Shown here: positions 56,945-64,000 of the stretch, one piece after another
Numbering within the stretch: the stretch's first letter is position 1
Layout of the letters: every line of letters starts with the position of its first letter
Assembly (NCBI RefSeq): GCF_000348905.1
Contig: NZ_AOFT01000013.1
Coordinates: 1 to 64,000 of the forward strand
Length of the DNA: 64,000 nt
Direction of reading: 5' to 3'
Source of the DNA: Bhargavaea cecembensis DSE10
GTDB taxonomy: Bacteria > Bacillota > Bacilli > Bacillales_A > Planococcaceae
Program-made: the position numbers and the translations under genes
Notes under the pieces: model-generated
Seen by the model: only the letters and a program-made list of their open reading frames with translations
Database searches by the model: none
What the model was told of the DNA's origin: nothing

Positions 56945-58459
56945 TTAAGGTCGCTTCTTTTTCCATTCCTCTGTTTTGAGAAGTTTCTTATGATCGTTTG
57001 ACATCGCCTTGATCAGGGACAGCATCATCATCATCATAATGACTGAGAACGGCAATGCCGCGATGATCAGTGAGTTCTGGAGGGCGGTCAGGCCATTCGC
57101 ATACAGCAAGATGATTGCGATAGTTGCCTGCAGGGCGCCCCAAGTCAATTTCACCGCGTTCGATGGTGTCAGCGAACCGTAGGTCGTTTGCATGCCCAGA
57201 ACAAATGTGGCCGAGTCCGCCGAAGTGATAAAGAAGATGGCGACCAGCAGTATGGCAACAATGGACAGGATCCAGAACATCGGCAACTGTTCAAACACTC
57301 CAAACAGCGTCTCTTCCGTCAGAAGGCCGGTCAGATCTGTGCCGGAATTCTGGACATCAATGGCCGTCACGCCGAACACCGAGAACCAGAAAAAGCTCAC
57401 GATCGTAGGGAGGAGCAGGACACCCGTCAGGAATTCCCTGATGGTCCGGCCGCGCGATACCCGTGCGATAAAGATGCCGACAAACGGCGACCAGGAGATC
57501 CACCATGCCCAATAGAAAATGGTCCATCCGTCGATCCATGCCCGCGCATCTGAGTTAAGCGGTGCCGACCGGAAGCTCATGCGCGGCAGGTTCTGGATAT
57601 ACGAACCGATCGAGTCGGTAAACATATTCATGATGAGCAGGGTCGGTCCGACCGTGAGAACAAGGCCAAGGAGAATCACTGCTAAAATCAAGTTCGTGTT
57701 GGACAGGATCTTGATGCCTTTGCTGAGCCCGGACCAGGCGGAAATCGAAAAGAGGATGGTGACGATGATAATGATGATCGTCTGGACACCGAGGCTTACC
57801 GGGATGTCCCACAGATAAGATAGCCCGCCATTGATCTGGATGGCACCGAATCCGAGTGTTGTGGCGACGCCGAATACGGTCGCGAATACTGCCAGTACAT
57901 CAATCAGTTTGCCGAGCGCCCCGTTCATTCTCTCTTCGCCGAAAATAGGGCGCAAGGTGGATGATATCAGTCCTGGATAACCGCGCCGGAACTGGAAATA
58001 GGCCAGGGCCAGCGCGACCAGACCGTAGACCGCCCATGCATGGATTCCCCAATGGAAGAAGGTGTAGCGCATTGATTCAGTAAATGCTTCTCTTGTTCCC
58101 GGTTCTTCCGTTGCAGGATCAATCGCAAAGTGGGATAACGGCTCTGCCGCACCCCAGAAAACCAGCCCGATTCCCATGCCGGCGGAAAACAGCATGGCAA
58201 ACCAGCTGATTGTCGAGAATTCCGGGCGATCTTCCGGCTTGCCCAAACGCATTTTTCCGAGCGGGCTGACGATCATGGCAAGGCAGAAGATTACGATTAC
58301 CGTCACGATCAGCAGATAATACCAGCCGAATGAGGATGTGATAAAGGCAGTCATGGAACTGGTGACCTGTTCAAAACTTTCAGGAGCGAAGGTCCCATAG
58401 CCAACTGCGAAAAGTACGAGTACAACTGCGATCCAAAATACACTGGATACTTTCTTCAT
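56945..58459 (-). CDS. opuD: BCCT-family glycine betaine transporter (OpuD-like)
   Basis: 504 residues, twelve membrane helices. [18 protein letters not shown] (about residue 94) is the Gly-rich betaine-binding stretch with GMGIG, and the aromatic box helix ends [29 protein letters not shown] (about 310-340; key [12 protein letters not shown]). Na+-coupled uptake of glycine betaine or a similar quaternary ammonium. The C-terminal tail is short. Divergent from hutH. Confidence 0.92.
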   Translation of the reverse strand: MKKVSSVFWIAVVLVLFAVGYGTFAPESFEQVTSSMTAFITSSFGWYYLLIVTVIVIFCLAMIVSPLGKMRLGKPEDRPEFSTISWFAMLFSAGMGIGLVFWGAAEPLSHFAIDPATEEPGTREAFTESMRYTFFHWGIHAWAVYGLVALALAYFQFRRGYPGLISSTLRPIFGEERMNGALGKLIDVLAVFATVFGVATTLGFGAIQINGGLSYLWDIPVSLGVQTIIIIIVTILFSISAWSGLSKGIKILSNTNLILAVILLGLVLTVGPTLLIMNMFTDSIGSYIQNLPRMSFRSAPLNSDARAWIDGWTIFYWAWWISWSPFVGIFIARVSRGRTIREFLTGVLLLPTIVSFFWFSVFGVTAIDVQNSGTDLTGLLTEETLFGVFEQLPMFWILSIVAILLVAIFFITSADSATFVLGMQTTYGSLTPSNAVKLTWGALQATIAIILLYANGLTALQNSLIIAALPFSVIMMMMMLSLIKAMSNDHKKLLKTEEWKKKRP

Positions 58460-58756
58460 ATAATCCCTCCAATATGATTCGATTTTCGGGAAACGTGCAC
58501 ACAGTGACCGACCTTAACGCAAATTTCCGGTGACTGTCAAGGATGCGGCTTGGCTGAATGGAAAAGCCGCGTCCTTATCATCATTTTGCACTTCCTGATT
58601 CAGGATGAAACCGGGCTGATGGAAATTTGTCCGGTTTCCTTTCTTTTCTTGTATCATCAACTTCCAATACCCTAAATCGATGTGACGAAACGATGACTTC
58701 CTTTTATCGGGTAAACGGCTGGCTTATTAATAGGGCAGGAAATCATCGGTAGCCGA

Positions 58757-58770
58757 TGTAAGCGCTATCA
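58757..58770 (+). promoter_or_regulatory. perfect cre site (CcpA) upstream of hutH
   Basis: TGTAAGCGCTATCA matches TGWAANCGNTNWCA at every defined position and lies 36 bp before the hutH start, where CcpA with P-Ser-HPr or Crh would block transcription. Confidence 0.85.
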
Positions 58771-58806
58771 GTTTCCTGTAAGATAAAAATTGAAGGGGTG
58801 GAAGTG

Positions 58807-60330
58807 ATGATCACACTGACTGGGAGCGGGCTGACCCTTGGAAAGCTGAAACAGATCATCATCGGCAGGGAACAGGTGAAGATCTGTCCTGAGGCTATGA
58901 GAAAAGTAATGAAAAGCCGGGATGCCGTTGAGCGGATCATCGCGGATGGGCGGACGGCATACGGCATCAATACCGGCTTCGGCAAATTCAGTGATGTAAA
59001 GATTAATGCGGAGGATACGGAAGCGCTCCAGCTTCATCTGATCCGGTCCCATGCGTGCGGACTCGGCGAGCCATTTCGGGAAGAGGTGGCCCGTACAATG
59101 GCTGTCTTGCGGCTGAACGCGCTCCTGAAGGGGCATTCGGGGATCCGTCCGGTCGTGCTTGAGCGGCTGCGTGACATGGTGAATCAACGGATCACACCCG
59201 TCATTCCTAGCCAGGGATCCCTCGGAGCATCTGGGGATCTGGCTCCGCTTGCACATCTGGCGCTCGTGCTGATCGGGGAAGGGGAAGCCGTCCTGGGTGG
59301 AATCCCCATGCCTGCTGCTCAGGCATGGGAGAGGCGGGGCATCCGGCCTGTCCGCCTCCAGGCGAAGGAAGGGCTTGCCCTCATCAACGGCACTCAGGCG
59401 ATGACAGCCTGCGGCGCGCTCGCCTTTCTGGAAGCCGAACAGCTCGCCTTGCAGTCCGAGTGGATCGCAGGGATGACGATGGAGGCTCTTAGGGGGATTA
59501 CGGATGCGTTCCATCCGGCCGTTCATGAGGCTAGGGGGTACCCGGAGCAGACCGCGGTGGCCGTGCGGATGAGGAATTGGCTGGATGGAAGCCGTCTCAC
59601 GACGCGCCAGGGGGAGCTGCGGGTACAGGATGCCTATTCGATCCGCTGCATTCCGCAGGTGCACGGGGCGACCTGGCAGGTGCTGGACTATGTCAGGGAA
59701 AAGCTTGAGATCGAATTCAACGCGGCGACGGACAATCCGCTTATTTTTGACGAAGGAGAGACCATCGTTTCCGGAGGGAATTTCCATGGGCAGCCGGTGG
59801 CCTTTGCAATGGATTTTCTGAAGATCGGCATGTCCGAACTTGCAAGTATCTCGGAGCGTCGGACCGAGCGGCTCGTCAATCCTCAGCTCAATGCAGGATT
59901 GCCGCCGTTTCTCAGCCCGGAGCCGGGGCTGCAGTCGGGTGCCATGATCCTTCAGTATGCTGCGGCAAGCATTGTATCCGAGAACAAGACGCTGGCCCAT
60001 CCGGCTTCTGTCGACTCCATTCCGTCCTCGGCCAATCAGGAAGACCATGTCAGCATGGGAACAACTGCAGCCCGGCACGCCGCCCGGATTGTCGGAAACG
60101 TGAGGCGGGTGCTGGCAGTCGAGGCATTTTGTGCGTTCCAGGCTTGCGCCATCCGGGGGAAGGAAAAAATGTCTCCCGCACTCCGGCAAAAGTGGGACGC
60201 TCTGTCCGAAATCATTCCGCCGCTCACGGAAGACCGGATATTCAGCTGTGACATCGCCAAGATAGAGCGCCGGCTTCTGGAGGAAGCCAGGATTTCGGGC
60301 CTCAATTCCGACACAGGATCCGGTTCCTGA
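58807..60330 (+). CDS. hutH: histidine ammonia-lyase
   Basis: 507 residues from ATG 58807, 8 nt after AAGGGG. The MIO-forming Ala-Ser-Gly is in [14 protein letters not shown] (about 142), with NTGFGKF (about 54), [14 protein letters not shown] (about 277) and [10 protein letters not shown]. It deaminates histidine to urocanate. No hutU, hutI or hutG is adjacent, which is unusual. Controlled by CcpA through the cre site upstream. Confidence 0.96.
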   Translation: MITLTGSGLTLGKLKQIIIGREQVKICPEAMRKVMKSRDAVERIIADGRTAYGINTGFGKFSDVKINAEDTEALQLHLIRSHACGLGEPFREEVARTMAVLRLNALLKGHSGIRPVVLERLRDMVNQRITPVIPSQGSLGASGDLAPLAHLALVLIGEGEAVLGGIPMPAAQAWERRGIRPVRLQAKEGLALINGTQAMTACGALAFLEAEQLALQSEWIAGMTMEALRGITDAFHPAVHEARGYPEQTAVAVRMRNWLDGSRLTTRQGELRVQDAYSIRCIPQVHGATWQVLDYVREKLEIEFNAATDNPLIFDEGETIVSGGNFHGQPVAFAMDFLKIGMSELASISERRTERLVNPQLNAGLPPFLSPEPGLQSGAMILQYAAASIVSENKTLAHPASVDSIPSSANQEDHVSMGTTAARHAARIVGNVRRVLAVEAFCAFQACAIRGKEKMSPALRQKWDALSEIIPPLTEDRIFSCDIAKIERRLLEEARISGLNSDTGSGS

Positions 60331-60369
60331 GGTATGATGGAAGGAACGCAATGAGGAAAAGGTGATGGC

Positions 60370-61323
60370 ATGAATACGTTGGAGAAAACGGGAGCGGAAA
60401 GCGGAAAAAGGACGGAGCGGCCGAAACTGCTGCTGATCGATGGGATGGCGGTTCTGTTCAGGGCCTTTTTTGCAACGTCTGTACATGGCCGCTTTATGAG
60501 GAATGCAGAGGGGATTCCGACAAATGCCGTCCAGGGCTTTTTGGGCCACGCCCTGTCCGCACAGTCCATGTTCCGGCCGACCCATATCGCCGTCTGCTGG
60601 GACATGGGGGCTTATACTTTCCGGAATGACCTGTATGAGGGCTACAAGGCGAACCGTCCGGAGCCCCCGGAAGAGATGAAACCGCAATTTGATATGGGAA
60701 GGGAGTCTGCCTACCTGCTGGGCTGGAAAAGCTACGGCATGAACGGCGTGGAGGCGGACGATCTGATCGGTTCGCTGATCATGCGCTGGAAAGACGAGGC
60801 GGATATCATGGTCATCTCCGGTGACAGGGACCTGCTGCAGCTGCTCGCCCCCGGCGTCCGGATTGCCTTCATGAAAAAGGGACAGACGGTATTTGACATC
60901 TATACAGACGAGCGCTTTCGGGAGGAGTACGGTTTCGAGCCCGGGCAGTTCGTCGATCTGAAGGCGTTCATGGGTGATTCCAGTGACGGCTATCCAGGCG
61001 TGAAAGGAATTGGCCCGAAAACAGCGACAGGCCTGATCCTGGAATACGGTTCCGTGGAAGGTGTGCTCCAGCATCTTGAAGACCTGAAGCCCGCTGTCCG
61101 GAAAAAAATCACCGAACAGCTGGATATGCTCCATCTGTCCCGTGAATTGGCCGAAATCGACTGCCACGTAGTATTTGATGCTGACATGGACGAACTGAAA
61201 GTGCCGGAATACGGACCGGATACTGTACAGGCTCTCGAGGCAGAGGGGTACCCGACCGCCGCCAAGCGGCTCCTGAACCTTTTCCCGGAAACCGGGGAAC
61301 AGGAAGAGTGGCCGTTCTCTTGA
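60370..61323 (+). CDS. ypcP: 5'-3' exonuclease (YpcP-like, FEN-type)
   Basis: 317 residues. LLLIDGMAVLFRAFFA (metal Asp), CWDMGAYTFRNDLYEGYKANR, VEADDLIGSLIMRW (acid cluster), VISGDRDLLQL and the helix-hairpin-helix KGIGPKTATGLILEYGSVEGVLQHL are those of the 5' nuclease domain like that of DNA polymerase I, encoded separately. It may remove RNA primers or flaps; in B. subtilis YpcP and PolA are partly redundant. Confidence 0.92.
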   Translation: MNTLEKTGAESGKRTERPKLLLIDGMAVLFRAFFATSVHGRFMRNAEGIPTNAVQGFLGHALSAQSMFRPTHIAVCWDMGAYTFRNDLYEGYKANRPEPPEEMKPQFDMGRESAYLLGWKSYGMNGVEADDLIGSLIMRWKDEADIMVISGDRDLLQLLAPGVRIAFMKKGQTVFDIYTDERFREEYGFEPGQFVDLKAFMGDSSDGYPGVKGIGPKTATGLILEYGSVEGVLQHLEDLKPAVRKKITEQLDMLHLSRELAEIDCHVVFDADMDELKVPEYGPDTVQALEAEGYPTAAKRLLNLFPETGEQEEWPFS

Positions 61324-61336
61324 GAACCTTGATAGG

Positions 61337-61374
61337 AAAACCGCTGCAGTTCACATCGGCTGCGGCGGTTTTCT
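61337..61374. terminator. terminator between ypcP and the C39-like gene
   Basis: AAAACCGCTGCAG / CTGCGGCGGTTTT with one mismatch, T-rich on both strands. Confidence 0.75.
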
Positions 61375-61380
61375 CTGTGT

Positions 61381-61890
61381 TCAGTGGGCAGGAGTCATCC
61401 GGACAAAGGTGAGGATCGGACGGTTCCGGGAGTGGGATACCCGGCGTATCCGGCTGGGACGCCCGCGGCCCCCGTTGTCATGTACGATGAGGATGGTATC
61501 TCCGTTTTCCTCGCTGAAGCCGACGACCGGCACCCAGTGATAGGCAAAGGTATAGTTGCCGAACCAGCGGAAAGAAAACCACTTGTCAAATTTCGCAGCC
61601 ACCGGACGTCCGGCGATGACTTCTTCTTTTAATTCATCAAGCGAACATCTCCTGACGGTCCATCCGTTTCCGAGAAGCCGGGAAGCGCCTTTGATAAACT
61701 TCCGAACGGACAGTCCGAGAGGTGTCCCGCCGAATGACCGATAAAGATCCGAAACGGACATCGGACAGGCACCAAGAAGATGGCCGATCATCGTGTATGC
61801 CGTCACCGGCCCGCAGGCGGAGTTTTGCTGAGCCGGGTCAATATCCGGATCATACTGCGACTTTCCCCTGAATGACTCAATCAGACCCAT
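61381..61890 (-). CDS. C39-like papain-fold cysteine peptidase
   Basis: 169 residues from the ATG complementary to 61888-61890, GGAGGAGG upstream. The catalytic Cys is in QQNSACGPVTAYTM (about 26), His in FAYHWVPVVGFSE (about 120), and the Asn/Asp in IVHDNGGRG (about 138). There is no signal peptide and no transporter domain, so it is not a classic bacteriocin leader peptidase; a peptide or isopeptide substrate in the cytoplasm is likely. The target is unknown. Confidence 0.75.
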   Translation of the reverse strand: MGLIESFRGKSQYDPDIDPAQQNSACGPVTAYTMIGHLLGACPMSVSDLYRSFGGTPLGLSVRKFIKGASRLLGNGWTVRRCSLDELKEEVIAGRPVAAKFDKWFSFRWFGNYTFAYHWVPVVGFSEENGDTILIVHDNGGRGRPSRIRRVSHSRNRPILTFVRMTPAH

Positions 61891-61947
61891 GCCGGTCCTC
61901 CTCCGTCTTAACGTTTGCACTGATTATAACGCAAACTGAAGGGCATA

Positions 61948-61974
61948 CAAAAAAGGAAGGCGGTCGCCTTCCTT
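61948..61974 (-). terminator. terminator of the thioredoxin gene
   Basis: AAGGAAGGCG / CGCCTTCCTT, 10 bp perfect, 2-nt loop, six T on the minus strand. Confidence 0.85.
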
Positions 61975-61979
61975 ACAGG

Positions 61980-62300
61980 TTATGCATTGTAGCTGTCGAG
62001 GAATGTGGTCACCTGATCCGGTGTCTTGGCATTTGCACTGTGGAGATGGGCCTTTTTCTCGCCGTCCTTGAACACAAGCAGGCTCGGGATGCCCATCACT
62101 TCATGCTTGTCCGCGATTTCCGGAAGCGCGTCCCGGTCCACTTCATACCATGTAAACTGATTGTACTTTTCTTCGATCGGCCCGATGAACATGTCCATCC
62201 GCCGGCAGTCCGGGCACCAGCTTGCGTCAAACTTGATCAGTGATTGCTCCGGGTTGTTGATGATTTCATTGAACTGTTCTGCTGTCGTGATTTTTTCCAT
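61980..62300 (-). CDS. thioredoxin-family protein (CPDC)
   Basis: 106 residues from the ATG complementary to 62298-62300, GGGAGGGA upstream. SWCPDCRRMDMFI gives the redox CxxC (CPDC, not CGPC) and MGIPSLLVFKDGE the cis-proline. The CPDC type is found in YtpP/YdbP-like thioredoxins of Bacillales that may act in bacillithiol pathways. Monocistronic. Confidence 0.88.
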   Translation of the reverse strand: MEKITTAEQFNEIINNPEQSLIKFDASWCPDCRRMDMFIGPIEEKYNQFTWYEVDRDALPEIADKHEVMGIPSLLVFKDGEKKAHLHSANAKTPDQVTTFLDSYNA

Positions 62301-62361
62301 CTCTATCCCTCCCATACGGATAGTGTACACTGTTCCGCGGGGAAGTGGGTAGCCACTTGTT

Positions 62362-62739
62362 TCAGACGACGGGCGGTGCAGACCCTTCGAATTTTTGGAT
62401 GACTTTCTCGAAATCCTCCCGTTTGGCGGCTTCCGGCGTCATCCATCCGTGCCGGGTGATCAGGTCGCACAGGTTCCTCCTGTTGCTGTTGGCGTTCTGC
62501 AGAAAACTGGAGAGAAGGGACTCGAGCTTGCTGCTGTACGTTTCATTATCTGCCTGCAAATAGAGCTGACAAAGCTGTTCCTCCATTCTTAGAAGGAGGA
62601 TGGCCATTTCCTTATCGTTCAGGGAACCATCATTTTGGCCCTGCTGGTTCTTGGAGGCTTCTGATTCCTGGTTTTTTTTCTTTTCGGTTGCCTGGTCTTG
62701 CTGTTGATCCTCTTCTTTGCCGGTTTCTTTATCGGTCAT
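62362..62739 (-). CDS. helical protein with acidic/Gln-rich N-terminus, possibly ferritin-like or CotF-like
   Basis: 125 residues. The first ~40 are Gln/Glu/Lys low complexity; then NDKEMAILLLRMEEQLCQLYLQ and LCDLITRHGWMTPEA recall the helical pattern of CotF-type spore coat/ferritin-like proteins, but similarity is weak. It follows the next gene upstream with a 4-bp overlap, so the two are co-translated. Function unknown. Confidence 0.6.
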   Translation of the reverse strand: MTDKETGKEEDQQQDQATEKKKNQESEASKNQQGQNDGSLNDKEMAILLLRMEEQLCQLYLQADNETYSSKLESLLSSFLQNANSNRRNLCDLITRHGWMTPEAAKREDFEKVIQKFEGSAPPVV

Positions 62740-63011
62740 TGTGCCTGATCCCTCTCTTTTTTCAGGAATTCCAGAATGTCGCTTGCCTGTTTAAGATGAT
62801 CCTGCTGGATACTCTCGAATTCTTTCTTCAGATCAGGGAGTTTGGTTGATGCGGCAGCCGCACCGTACATTTTCGCGCACAATTTGCAGAGCTCCATGAT
62901 CCTTGCAAGGTCTCCGATGTTCCGGGTGGTGACGGTATCGGACTTGAACAGCTCGGGTGCCGGATTGGATTCATTCCCGTTTTTGATGGCCGGCTTGGAG
63001 AAGATGCCCAT
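62736..63011 (-). CDS. small helical protein, unrecognised
   Basis: 91 residues, GAGGAGG before the ATG. Predicted long helices from about residue 30 (NIGDLARIMELCKLCAKMYG, then LKKEFESIQQDHLKQASDILEFLKKERDQAQ) with two cysteines three apart. First gene of a two-gene operon with the CotF-like protein. A spore- or stress-related role is only a guess. Confidence 0.6.
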   Translation of the reverse strand: MGIFSKPAIKNGNESNPAPELFKSDTVTTRNIGDLARIMELCKLCAKMYGAAAASTKLPDLKKEFESIQQDHLKQASDILEFLKKERDQAQ

Positions 63012-63168
63012 GTCAGGTCCTCCTCTTTTGCATGATTTAAAGCTAGGATGTCCCCATGAATCAAAAAGATGAGCGGAAATTCATTTTTTTCTTTTGGTCA
63101 TGTTGCACATTGTGGTGAAATATTCTAAACTATGAATAAAGCAGTTGCCTATTTTTTTGGCAATGAAA

Positions 63169-63186
63169 TGAATGAGCATTCATTCA
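63169..63186 (+). promoter_or_regulatory. FadR operator upstream of fadN
   Basis: TGAATGAGCATTCATTCA matches the Bacillus FadR (YsiA) box TGAATGA-N4-TCATTCA exactly in both half-sites, 20 bp before fadN. Long-chain acyl-CoA would relieve repression. Confidence 0.9.
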
Positions 63187-63206
63187 AGATAGAAGGAGGC
63201 AATCAC

Positions 63207-64000
63207 GTGGCTCACCAAATCAATCAGGCCGCCGTCATCGGCTCCGGGGTGATGGGCTCCGGAATCGCGGCCCATCTCGCGAACATCGGCATTCCTGTCC
63301 TGCTATTGGATATCGTGCCGAACAAACTGACAGCAGACGAGGAAGCCAAGGGTCTGACACTTGAAGACAAAACGGTCCGCAACAGGCTGACGGACCAGGC
63401 ACTCAAAAACATGAAAAAGCAGAAGCCGGCACCGCTTGCATCCAAGGAAAGCCTCTCGCGCATCTCGACAGGGAATCTGGAAGACGATCTCGAGAAGCTG
63501 AAGAATGTGGACTGGATCATCGAAGTGGTCGTTGAAAACTTGGAGATCAAGAAAGCGCTTTACGACAAAATCGAAGGGGTCCGTTCGGAGCATGCGATTG
63601 TCTCCTCGAATACGTCGGGCATCAGCATCGAAGCTATGGCGGAAGGGCGGTCTGAAGGGTTCAAAAAGCATTTCCTCGGCACCCACTTCTTTAACCCGCC
63701 GCGCTATCTGAAATTGCTCGAAGTCATTCCGACGAACGAGACGGCGCCGGAAGTGCTGGACTTCATGGTCCGCTTTGGGGAGGACCGGCTCGGCAAGGGG
63801 GTCGTCATCGCCAAGGATACGCCGAACTTCATCGGCAACCGGATCGGGACATACGGGCTCCTGATCACACTCCGTGAAATGATGGAGCGCGGCTACTCGG
63901 TCGGTGAAGTCGATTCGGTCACCGGAACGCTCATTGGCCGCCCGAAGTCGGCCACCTTCCGCACGCTCGATGTCGTCGGACTCGACACGTTCGTCCATGT
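63207..64000 (+). CDS. fadN: 3-hydroxyacyl-CoA dehydrogenase / enoyl-CoA hydratase FadN, cut by window edge
   Basis: At least 264 codons from GTG 63207 (GGAGG 8 nt upstream), open to the window end. The NAD-binding VIGSGVMGSGIAAHLANIG, the TPNFIGNRIGTYG motif and GRPKSATFRTLDVVGLDTF align with B. subtilis FadN almost residue for residue. It hydrates and oxidises acyl-CoA in beta-oxidation; fadA and fadE should follow beyond the edge. Controlled by the FadR box just upstream. Confidence 0.95.
   Translation, partial: MAHQINQAAVIGSGVMGSGIAAHLANIGIPVLLLDIVPNKLTADEEAKGLTLEDKTVRNRLTDQALKNMKKQKPAPLASKESLSRISTGNLEDDLEKLKNVDWIIEVVVENLEIKKALYDKIEGVRSEHAIVSSNTSGISIEAMAEGRSEGFKKHFLGTHFFNPPRYLKLLEVIPTNETAPEVLDFMVRFGEDRLGKGVVIAKDTPNFIGNRIGTYGLLITLREMMERGYSVGEVDSVTGTLIGRPKSATFRTLDVVGLDTFVH

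Noticed and set aside
58768-61167. 799-codon open frame antisense to hutH and ypcP
   Set aside because: It spans two well-identified genes on the other strand and has no recognisable domain; high G/C content at third positions keeps the shadow frame open.

Overview
The window looks like a chromosomal segment of a Gram-positive, endospore-lineage bacterium of the order Bacillales, with G/C-rich third codon positions for that order. The evidence is gene order: uvrB-uvrA-yvlB, hprK-lgt-yvoD-ppaX-yvoF, yvcD-trxB-yvcI-rapZ-yvcK-whiA-crh, clpP, cggR-gapA-pgk-tpiA-gpmI-eno, and secG-est-rnr-smpB-ssrA follow the arrangement of Bacillus subtilis. Crh, ComK, CtsR, FadR, CcpA and S-box signals support the same placement. 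A relatively G/C-rich member of the Planococcaceae is my best guess; the genus is not determined.

Left part (1-23 kb) is accessory and metabolic. It holds a truncated IS-type helix-turn-helix gene at the edge; a YknXYZ-type ABC efflux operon with an attenuator-like hairpin in its leader; a decayed kinase-like pseudogene; a methyltransferase; a cysteine-less HesB/IscA-like protein; a four-gene operon joining an ABM/IsdG-fold protein, a His-rich helical protein, a CarH-type B12-binding domain and a STAS protein; a cadCA cadmium resistance operon; paired SMR efflux proteins; a three-gene flavin monooxygenase operon behind a SAM-I riboswitch (organosulfur use); cold-shock protein, acyl-CoA ligase, enoyl-CoA hydratase and a ComK-family regulator.

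Middle part (23-56.4 kb) is a conserved housekeeping block: UvrAB excision repair, HPr kinase with its pyrophosphatase, lipoprotein lipidation, thioredoxin reductase, the rapZ-yvcK-whiA-crh cluster, ClpP with a CtsR box, tRNA-Arg(CCG), the central glycolytic operon with its CggR repressor and operator, then SecG, carboxylesterase, RNase R, SmpB and tmRNA. HPrK, PpaX and Crh together form the Ser46-P branch of CcpA catabolite control, and a perfect cre site further right (hutH) is a likely target of it.

Right part (56.4-64 kb) holds a BCCT osmolyte transporter, an orphan hutH, a 5'-3' exonuclease, a C39-like peptidase, a thioredoxin, two small helical proteins, and the start of fadN behind a FadR operator.

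The most unusual things are (i) the B12/STAS/ABM operon at 6.6-8.7 kb, which looks like a light- or cobalamin-responsive partner-switching module without a DNA-binding domain; (ii) two intergenic arrays 30 kb apart, each about fourteen units of exactly 20 bp with a shared TTGCCACATGG-like core, plus a third 21-bp array with a different core; and (iii) the S-box-controlled organosulfur monooxygenase operon.
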